A program made the position numbers and the translations under genes. This document shows, in pieces, positions 56,109-60,606 of a stretch of DNA of 60,606 nucleotides. Within the stretch, counting starts at the first letter, position 1, and each line of letters opens with the position of its first letter. The stretch spans positions 1-60,606 of IMG/VR virus record IMGVR_UViG_3300037258_000158; one strand, written 5' to 3'. Below the pieces are notes generated by a model. That model did no database searches and was not told where the DNA came from. It saw only the letters and a program-made list of their open reading frames with translations. The DNA comes from a virus.

Positions 56109-56333
56109 ATGCCGGGTAACAAGAACGAGATCCACACTTTCTTCCATTGCAGACTCTGCTTGGAGGAGAAACCGCCGAGAGTCAGTGCTCGCGACTACGC
56201 GCGGTTGGAAGTAGGCTTCACGCCAGCCGGTGTCCAGGTCTGGTGCGTGAGGCACGACGCGAATGTCGTGAACATAGACTACGAAGGGCACAAGCATCCA
56301 GCCAACATGACGAGGGACAGAACCGATGGCTAA
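56109..56333 (+). CDS. Small zinc-binding protein, 74 aa
   Basis: The product has HTFFHCRLCLEEKPP near the N-terminus and VWCVRHDANV near residue 45, a C-x2-C and C-x2-H pair of the kind that binds zinc. The ATG is 24 bases after the previous stop with a weak AAGGA upstream. It overlaps the next gene as ATGGCTAA. Function unknown. Confidence 0.65.
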   Translation: MPGNKNEIHTFFHCRLCLEEKPPRVSARDYARLEVGFTPAGVQVWCVRHDANVVNIDYEGHKHPANMTRDRTDG

Positions 56334-56538
56334 GACTTGGGATGAACAAGCCGAAGAACTGTCTTCGGCAAAGAGGGCGATCTACACGGCTTACGTGAAC
56401 GCGAACCGCCCGCCACGGGACACGCGCCGCGCCGAACTCAGGGGTGTGGATCAGGAAGTATTGGACAAGGAATGGCGAGCGTGGTACAAGAAGCTGAATG
56501 ACGTGAAGGCAGAAGCCTTCAGGCGAGCCACGCGATGA
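56326..56538 (+). CDS. Hypothetical helical protein, 70 aa
   Basis: Function unknown. The product is strongly helical and basic (KTWDEQAEELSSAKRAIYTA, EVLDKEWRAWYKKLNDVKAE). It follows a zinc-binding protein gene and is followed by a GNAT gene in an ATGA overlap. Composition matches the operon. Confidence 0.6.
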   Translation: MAKTWDEQAEELSSAKRAIYTAYVNANRPPRDTRRAELRGVDQEVLDKEWRAWYKKLNDVKAEAFRRATR

Positions 56539-56837
56539 AGGGAAGATACACGATAAGAGCGGGCGGTCAACTCAGGGGCATGGCAATGGTCACATGGGTT
56601 GAAGATCGATGGTTGCTCGTCTGGCTATATGTCGTGCCAGAGTACCGCAGGCACGGATATGGGACCCGCTTGCTGGAAGAAATAGTAGGGGATGCTGATA
56701 CTGATGGCGTGGATATATGGCTCGTGCCAGCCCCCGGTCCCGGCGGCATGTCCGGCATGCAATTGATCAAGTGGTACAGACAATACGGTTTCCAGTTGGT
56801 GGAAGGCGAACCGTTCGATATGGTCAGGAGGCCGTGA
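56535..56837 (+). CDS. GNAT-family acetyltransferase, short
   Basis: The 100-residue protein has LYVVPEYRRHGYGTRLLEEI, the acetyl-CoA-binding motif A (R-x2-G-x-G) of GNAT enzymes, and a C-terminal WYRQYGFQLVEG typical of the fold's end. The length is shorter than usual, and the N-terminal strands are abbreviated. The acceptor could be a host protein or a modified base. Acetyltransferases are known tailoring enzymes for hypermodified thymines, but this gene is distant from the modification cluster. Confidence 0.72.
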   Translation: MKGRYTIRAGGQLRGMAMVTWVEDRWLLVWLYVVPEYRRHGYGTRLLEEIVGDADTDGVDIWLVPAPGPGGMSGMQLIKWYRQYGFQLVEGEPFDMVRRP

Positions 56838-57130
56838 TGCCGAAATATGAAGCTGGCTCTGAGGGCAACCCGCTGGACGTTCTGGTGGAAGAAGCGGCTG
56901 AAGTGATACAGGCTGTGATGAAGATCAAACGCTTCGGTCTCGCCGGTACTCGTGGTCCAGGTCACCAGACTCCGCGCGAAAAACTGGTCCAAGAATTAGG
57001 TGACCTCATAGTCGTAGCCGCATGGCTGTCGCAGGACGGCGTATTCACAGACGAAGAAATGGAGGCAGCTATGGACAACAAGGTCGAACGGTTGAAAGAA
57101 CTGTTCGGCATAAAGGTCAGGAGGCCATGA
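56837..57130 (+). CDS. MazG-like nucleotide pyrophosphohydrolase
   Basis: The 97-residue protein has VLVEEAAEVIQAVMKIKRFG and KLVQELGDLIVVAAWL, the EE-x2-E and E-x2-D metal-binding pattern of MazG-like all-alpha NTP pyrophosphohydrolases. It may remove non-canonical dNTPs or lower ppGpp during infection. GGAGG lies before the ATG, which overlaps the previous stop (TGATG). The catalytic set is complete. Confidence 0.8.
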   Translation: MPKYEAGSEGNPLDVLVEEAAEVIQAVMKIKRFGLAGTRGPGHQTPREKLVQELGDLIVVAAWLSQDGVFTDEEMEAAMDNKVERLKELFGIKVRRP

Positions 57131-57276
57131 TGGTGACGTACGGAGGAGCATTCGTACTGCTGATCGGGATGCTACGGATCAGCATCTGTGACGGCGTTCA
57201 GTGGGTTCGCTGGTCAGCACTCGCGTTGATTGGCGCAGCATTCATGGGGTTTGGGATATGGAGCGGACAATGCTGA
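57127..57276 (+). CDS. 49-aa membrane peptide
   Basis: The product has a hydrophobic segment at residues 4-19 (TYGGAFVLLIGMLRIS) and another at 31-45 (LALIGAAFMGFGIWS). It is coupled to MazG-like by ATGA. The stop lies within the next gene's start region. Function unknown. Confidence 0.55.
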   Translation: MMVTYGGAFVLLIGMLRISICDGVQWVRWSALALIGAAFMGFGIWSGQC

Positions 57277-57644
57277 CTAAACCGAAGTACGGTGATCCAT
57301 GCAACCGATGCGGATTGTGCTGCAATCAGGCTCCCTGTCCCTTGGGCGCATGGCTCTTCAAGGTGAAGTGGGGTCGTTGCCCCGCCCTTCGCTTCGATGA
57401 GAACGACCAATCCTCCTGCGGGCTGGTCGTCGCCCCTGAGGTCTACGCCCCCGTTCGTGCCGCGATTGTCGGCAAGGAAGCACTGTCCGCAGCATCAGCC
57501 TTTCTTATCGGTGCTGGCAACGGCTGCGATTCAAGGTTAACGACTGAACCCGAAAATCCTGAATACAGCGCGAGCCTCGCCCGACACGCGGAAGCCGAAA
57601 AAGATCGGGCGGCTGCGATGCGCCATATATGGGGAGTAAGATGA
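57270..57644 (+). CDS. CxxCxxCC zinc/iron-binding protein (YkgJ-like)
   Basis: The 124-residue protein begins MLTKPKYGDPCNRCGLCCNQ, a C-x2-C-x2-CC motif followed by APCPLG and CPALRF, as in the YkgJ-type zinc/iron-chelating domain proteins. The middle has a second cysteine (SSCGLV) and later NGCDS. Function of the family is unproven; metal binding is likely. The ATG has GGAG 7 bases upstream. Confidence 0.7.
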   Translation: MLTKPKYGDPCNRCGLCCNQAPCPLGAWLFKVKWGRCPALRFDENDQSSCGLVVAPEVYAPVRAAIVGKEALSAASAFLIGAGNGCDSRLTTEPENPEYSASLARHAEAEKDRAAAMRHIWGVR

Positions 57645-58123
57645 AGGGATTAGAAGAACTTGGTCGTATCCTATTCGACATAGTCAAGGGCTATATAGAG
57701 ACGCACCCTGACAAGGAAGCGCCTCCATCATGGTTCTTGTTCAAGAAGAATGGTGATAGCATCCACATCACTACCCCCTTCTTTGGTGAAGATACCAAGA
57801 ACGTGACCGCCGCCGAGATTCGTCAAAAGATCGCCGAAAACAACGTCGTCGCCTATTTCTTCGTAAGCGAAGGCTGGAGTCGGACAGTCCCCACGGCGAA
57901 GATTATGGATCTGTCTATCCCCGTGCGCGATCACCCCGACCGCACTGAAGTTCTCGTGGTAAACGGAGAAGACCGGGGAGGGGCTACCGTACTGATCGTA
58001 GGTGAGATTGCGGAGGGTCGTAAGGTGCGTGAACCTGAAGTGAGTGTGGGCGGTAAGAGCGAGAGCAGGTTCGTGGGGATGTTCAAGGAACCGGAAAGAG
58101 GGGTAAGGGTAACTGATGGCTGA
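57641..58123 (+). CDS. Hypothetical phage protein, 160 aa
   Basis: Function unknown. The product (MKGLEELGRILFDIVKGYIE, IHITTPFFGEDTKNVTAAEI, SEGWSRTVPTAKIMDL) is a mixed alpha/beta protein; VVAYFFVSEGWSR and EVLVVNGEDRGGATVLIVGE suggest strands. It resembles small conserved proteins of bacterial genomes without a known role. It starts at an ATGA overlap. Confidence 0.6.
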   Translation: MKGLEELGRILFDIVKGYIETHPDKEAPPSWFLFKKNGDSIHITTPFFGEDTKNVTAAEIRQKIAENNVVAYFFVSEGWSRTVPTAKIMDLSIPVRDHPDRTEVLVVNGEDRGGATVLIVGEIAEGRKVREPEVSVGGKSESRFVGMFKEPERGVRVTDG

Positions 58124-58337
58124 GTGCAGGACATGCGGGGTGCCGATGGGTGACTACCACCGGCTGACTACGGACTGTGGAGGTGGCTGTCTGCTCTGCA
58201 TGGCGATGTGCGGCGACGCAGATGCGATGGACGAAGTGGTGCAGTTCCTTAGCGAGAGGCGGAAATTGCTCTGGCCGTGGAAGGAGTTCAAAGATCCGGG
58301 GCAGGGGCCGAGGCGGGCGCGGGTAGGGACATATTAG
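58116..58337 (+). CDS. Cys-rich protein, 73 aa, possible zinc-binding
   Basis: The product has ECRTCGVPMGDYHRL and DCGGGCLLCMAMCGD, giving at least three C-x2-C-like pairs that could bind zinc. The C-terminal part is helical then basic (GQGPRRARVGTY). It overlaps the previous gene by 8 bases. Its stop is just before the duplicated GGACGC element. Confidence 0.65.
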   Translation: MAECRTCGVPMGDYHRLTTDCGGGCLLCMAMCGDADAMDEVVQFLSERRKLLWPWKEFKDPGQGPRRARVGTY

Positions 58338-58339
58338 GG

Positions 58340-58414
58340 GGACGCTTGTAGTCCGGTTTCCGGGCCTTTACCATGTGTGTATGGGGAATGGTCCCCAGAT
58401 CAAGGGAGTAGCAT
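58340..58414 (+). promoter_or_regulatory. Leader with duplicated GGACGCTTGTAGTCCG element
   Basis: The first 16 bases are identical to 8739-8754. After GGACGC, TTGTAG and TACCAT are 17 bases apart, a reasonable sigma70-like -35/-10 pair. The element also forms a small GGAC/GTCC hairpin, so it could instead be a transcript structure. The small acidic gene follows with AAGGGAG before its ATG. Confidence 0.55.
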
Positions 58415-58561
58415 ATGTCGAAGAGCCATAAGGAAAAGGTTCAAGCTACGAAGGCCGCAGCCGCAAAGATTGATTCGGCTGGTGGTGACCAAGAGAATGA
58501 GGCTGCTGCGTTGCAGGAGCTGATGGACGTTCTTGGTGACGGTGGCGACGACGACAATTAG
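58415..58561 (+). CDS. 48-aa highly charged small protein
   Basis: The product begins basic (MSKSHKEKVQATKAAAAKID) and ends strongly acidic (ELMDVLGDGGDDDN), helical between. AAGGGAG lies 7-8 bases before the ATG; a candidate promoter stands upstream and a strong terminator follows, so this is an individually transcribed small gene and probably abundant. The acidic tail could mimic nucleic acid or bind a host factor; that is a guess. Confidence 0.65.
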   Translation: MSKSHKEKVQATKAAAAKIDSAGGDQENEAAALQELMDVLGDGGDDDN

Positions 58562-58574
58562 TCGCGGTTGACGG

Positions 58575-58603
58575 CCCCGGGATCGTGAGGTCCCGGGGTT
58601 TTT
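58575..58603 (+). terminator. Strong intrinsic terminator
   Basis: CCCCGGGA and TCCCGGGG form a perfect 8-bp GC stem with an 8-base loop, followed directly by TTTTTATTT. It sits 13 bases after the stop of the 48-residue gene and should end that transcript efficiently. It is the clearest plus-strand terminator in the genome. Confidence 0.92.
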
Positions 58604-58618
58604 ATTTGGAGGATGGTT

Positions 58619-58801
58619 ATGATAATGAAGCCAAATATCGTTCTCCAGTATTTCCGAGCCTGGAGGTCTGGTTTCGACTTCTACCACGATGGTTTCGGGC
58701 TCGTGGTTGCTAGACCGAGATCCGGTGAGTTTGGGCTCCGGTTCGAGCCACTCTACAGCATGGCTTACGAGCAGAAAGACATAGATGGTATGCTGAAGTA
58801 A
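58619..58801 (+). CDS. Hypothetical phage protein, 60 aa
   Basis: Function unknown. The product (MIMKPNIVLQYFRAWRSGFD, FYHDGFGLVVARPRSGEFGL) is aromatic and may fold as a small beta protein. GGAGG lies 6 bases before the chosen ATG; nearby in-frame ATG codons at 58613 and 58625 are alternatives. Behind the strong terminator it may depend on read-through or its own promoter. Confidence 0.6.
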   Translation: MIMKPNIVLQYFRAWRSGFDFYHDGFGLVVARPRSGEFGLRFEPLYSMAYEQKDIDGMLK

Positions 58802-58868
58802 TCATTTGGACATGAAGTGAAATTTGGTCTTAATTTTTTGGACGGGAATTCGGGATTGAGCCTCCGAT

Positions 58869-58914
58869 CGTTGGTTCAAAACGAGTCAGCTTAGTGACCC
58901 GAAATGAACCAACG
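58869..58914. repeat. Nested inverted repeat between convergent genes
   Basis: CGTTGGTTC (58869-58877) pairs with GAACCAACG (58906-58914), and inside it GTCA pairs with TGAC around a 6-base loop, with 7-base unpaired spacers on both sides. The structure lies in a gap between convergent genes and may end transcription from either side. No T-run follows. No gene is seen between 58802 and 58931. Confidence 0.6.
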
Positions 58915-58931
58915 ACCTCGAGGCGTGGGAT

Positions 58932-59114
58932 TCATGCGAAGTAGACGATGATGAAAGAACTCACCGCCACGATCGCTATAAGCGCGATCCATGCATCGCG
59001 GCCGAAGGATTCGGCTCTGGCGACCTGAGCGCGAAGCGCCGCCATGCGGGCAGCCTCGAGCTCGTGAGCGCGAGCGACCTGAGCAGACGTGGTGAATGCG
59101 ATAGGACGTGACAT
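58932..59114 (-). CDS. 60-aa protein with C-terminal membrane anchor
   Basis: The product (MSRPIAFTTSAQVARAHELE, AARMAALRAQVARAESFG) is an Ala/Arg-rich helix followed by one transmembrane segment (AWIALIAIVAVSSFIIVYFA) at the C-terminus. It may form a coiled-coil membrane-anchored assembly. It follows the repeated-domain copy 3 gene on the same strand. Function unknown. Confidence 0.6.
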   Translation of the reverse strand: MSRPIAFTTSAQVARAHELEAARMAALRAQVARAESFGRDAWIALIAIVAVSSFIIVYFA

Positions 59115-59135
59115 TGGACTAACCTTTCGTTAAGC

Positions 59136-59168
59136 ATCGCCCCTGCACCATATCGGCACAGGGGCGAT
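59136..59168 (-). terminator. Hairpin after the repeated-domain gene
   Basis: ATCGCCCCTG and CAGGGGCGAT form a 10-bp perfect stem with a 13-base loop, just after the stop of the 59.2 kb gene on the minus strand. There is no strong T-run, so it is a weak terminator or an mRNA-stabilising hairpin. Confidence 0.6.
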
Positions 59169-59181
59169 TGTTGCTGAATGA

Positions 59182-59619
59182 TTACGCGGCCGGACGCGGT
59201 TCGGCCTTGCCCTTGCCCTTGGCGGGCGATTTGGAGGCGGGCTTCGTCTTTGCAGGCTTGGACTCAGCTTCCGGCTTTACCGCGCCCTGACGACCGCGGA
59301 CCGGAGCGCCGAGAGGTTCCAGCTTGAAACCTTCGATGCTGATGAACTTATGGTTGAAATCCCACATCACATCAGCTTTGGCAAGACCGAGTCGGTTGCC
59401 AGCCTTCACGCTGGCGTCGAGATACGCTTGGACCGTCATGCCATTGCGATACAAGGCATAACGCTGACCGCCCTTGGTCGAAGCCGCTTTGGGCTGAGCT
59501 TCGAGTATGGTGATCTTGCCCGTAACAGGTGCGGTGAACGGGCCAGTGTAGGAGCGCTTGGCTTCAGCCGTAGCAGGCGTGACCGTGGCGGCCGAAGTTT
59601 TGTTGGCTTGCGTTGTCAT
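59182..59619 (-). CDS. Basic-tailed protein with repeated domain copy 3
   Basis: The 145-residue protein has a Thr/Ala N-terminal part, the domain GGQRYALYRNGMTVQAYL ... LGLAKADVMWDFNHKFISIE (about 50-100), with an eight-residue insertion relative to the other copies, and a C-terminal tail of Lys, Ala, Pro and Ser (ESKPAKTKPASKSPAKGKGK) like eukaryotic linker histones. DNA binding or compaction is plausible. AAGGGAG precedes the ATG. The region upstream is the long non-coding stretch, where its promoter must lie. Confidence 0.65.
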   Translation of the reverse strand: MTTQANKTSAATVTPATAEAKRSYTGPFTAPVTGKITILEAQPKAASTKGGQRYALYRNGMTVQAYLDASVKAGNRLGLAKADVMWDFNHKFISIEGFKLEPLGAPVRGRQGAVKPEAESKPAKTKPASKSPAKGKGKAEPRPAA

Positions 59620-60479
59620 GATAAAAACTCCCTTAATGAGTGGACCACATAGCGGAATGCTATGCGGAAGCGGCAACTGTCGGGTTTCGGCCCGCGGCTC
59701 TAGCCCGCGCGGCGGTCCCATCAAAGGGCGACCCGGCTTTAGTACCGACCTAGCGGGGGGGACCGTAGTCACATGCCCGTTTCAGCAACTGCACACTAGC
59801 ACAGTAGAAATGGGAGTACAGCCTAAACCTGGAAACTGGTTAACAAAGAGTAAACAAGTAATGATCGCGTTATGGGCGAACTAATTAGTTAGCGATCTAA
59901 CTAAATAACGCGATTTGGAGTCGCATTCGCTTCCCCCATGCTACCATACTGCTGAGTCATGCTTTGAAGCATTGCGTTTGACGCATAGCTCATGGCACGA
60001 TTCGTGCATATATCGTTAACGCGATCGCGTGCTCGTTAATCATTCGTTAATCATACTCGCGTTAACGGAACATGGTAAACGGATCGTTAATTCGGGGTCA
60101 GACGGAGCGAATATAAATCTTAACGATCTGTTAACCATGACGATCCGCGCTCGTTAACCTTAACGACGATTAACCTTAACGAACGATTAAGGTTAACGAT
60201 CGGTTAAGATTGATCGGAGCGAGTTAACCAGTTCCGTTAACTCTATCGCTCACAAATACCCTCTCTCAATGAGCGAGTTTACCAATCGTTCGGGCCGAGA
60301 TCCTATCGTTCGGGGCCACCGATAAGTCGCCGGGTTGATGGCCAAATGATGGGTTAATCATATGTATTAGTTTAATAATCAAAAGTAATGTGTTTGTGTC
60401 TAAATGATGTATGCGTGATAACATCTGATGACTATATGATGTGTGTGAGCGGGGGGCTAACCTGTTCGGTTATTCAGTA
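59620..60479. other. Long gene-free region left of the contig junction
   Basis: No convincing gene was found. From 59620 to about 59900 it is a leader or promoter zone for the minus-strand gene. From 59990 to 60245 it contains the GTTAAC cluster listed separately. From 60340 on it is AT-rich with scattered ATGATG and TAAT runs. With the first 437 bases it forms about 1.3 kb on the circle. An origin of replication or transcription-control region is likely. Confidence 0.7.
60015..60241. repeat. Cluster of GTTAAC palindromes, candidate origin
   Basis: The palindrome GTTAAC occurs at 60015, 60061, 60130, 60153, 60192, 60223 and 60236: seven exact copies in 227 bases. Several more CGTTAA/TTAACG variants lie between, often flanked by C or G. 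Spacing is irregular (46, 69, 23, 39, 31, 13). A binding-site array (iterons) for a replication initiator or regulator is the best reading. The hexamer is also the HpaI site. Confidence 0.65.
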
Positions 60480-60606
60480 ACATAATACTGGACAAAAAAG
60501 GCTTACGTAGGACCGAATTTAAATCTACGAACAATTACATGCACTTAGAGTGTCAACCCATTCAAATAACTATTTTCCGCGTTTGAAAATGGTTTTTACA
60601 AAAATG
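60480..60606. repeat. Terminal direct repeat, right copy
   Basis: Identical to bases 1-127. It closes the circle; the unique genome is therefore 60,479 bases. Physical ends of the virion DNA cannot be inferred from it. Confidence 0.95.

Noticed and set aside
56083-56118. 11-codon frame before the 74-residue zinc-binding gene
   Set aside because: Too short to support as a protein; may only help coupling.
59620-59772. N-terminal extension of the 59.2 kb gene
   Set aside because: The internal ATG has AAGG-GAG at good distance and starts a coherent protein; the extension reads as non-coding sequence.
60001-60250. CRISPR array
   Set aside because: Repeated units are 6-base palindromes with irregular short spacing; no 24-40-base repeats or spacers.
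1-60606. Genuine direct terminal repeats of 127 bp
   Set aside because: The length equals a common assembly k-mer; no independent evidence for physical ends is visible in the sequence.

Overview
The window is one near-complete genome of a tailed, double-stranded DNA phage, about 60.5 kb. The first 127 bases recur exactly as the last 127, so the contig closes on itself and the unique length is 60,479 bases. The morphogenesis genes include a long tape measure, a major tail protein, a tail-terminator-like protein and a tail tip set of NlpC/P60, DUF2163-like, DUF2460-like and hub proteins, with no sheath. That combination points to a siphovirus. The tail tip set resembles that of alphaproteobacterial phages and gene transfer agents, so an alphaproteobacterial host is the best guess; this is inference from gene content. 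No integrase, recognisable lysogeny repressor, tRNA or CRISPR array was seen.

Layout. (1) 0.4-6.7 kb, minus strand: a dense chain of about 25 very small genes, mostly of unknown function, many joined by ATGA or TGATG stop-start overlaps. (2) 6.9-10.5 kb, plus strand: a TAGT-like glycosyltransferase, a ParB-like protein, a SWIM zinc-finger protein and hypotheticals. (3) 10.7-26.8 kb, minus strand: nucleotide and DNA metabolism. It holds a VRR-NUC nuclease, a DnaQ-like exonuclease, family A DNA polymerase, HD nucleotidase, thymidylate synthase-family enzyme, a second TAGT-like glycosyltransferase, a SPASM radical SAM enzyme, an Acb2/Tad1-like protein, a UDG-like protein, a thymine-hypermodification (HMUDK_hel/aGPT-PPlase) protein, dCTP deaminase, UvrD-type helicase and a primase-polymerase. 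(4) 27.2-28.7 kb, plus strand: an SNF2-type helicase. (5) 28.7-54.0 kb, minus strand: lysis genes (lipase-like protein, lipoprotein, holin candidates, GH24 lysozyme), then tail, head and packaging genes up to the terminase. (6) 54.2-58.8 kb, plus strand: small early-type genes (zinc ribbons, DoxX-like, GNAT, MazG-like, a CxxCxxCC protein). (7) 58.9-59.6 kb, minus strand: two small genes. A gene-free stretch of about 1.3 kb follows, spans the contig junction, and carries a cluster of GTTAAC palindromes that is the best origin candidate.

The most interesting content is at 15.1-21.2 kb. dCTP deaminase, a thymidylate synthase-family enzyme, the hypermodification-family protein, a radical SAM enzyme and a glycosyltransferase form a plausible pathway from dCTP through dUMP and 5-hydroxymethyl-dUMP to a post-replicatively decorated thymine. 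Two further genes in the same operon look like a degenerate uracil-DNA-glycosylase-fold protein and a cyclic-nucleotide sponge. The region reads as a combined DNA-masking and immune-evasion island. The 5-hydroxymethyluracil DNA kinase known from characterised pathways was not found, so the chemistry may differ.

Other notable structure: a small domain present in three separate genes, two of them with Ala/Lys/Pro-rich tails; a beta module shared by two tail proteins; candidate frameshifts; an element shared by three plus-strand leaders; and a 23-base repeat between a gene-free region and the SNF2 gene. All family assignments come from reading motifs by eye; no database search was run.
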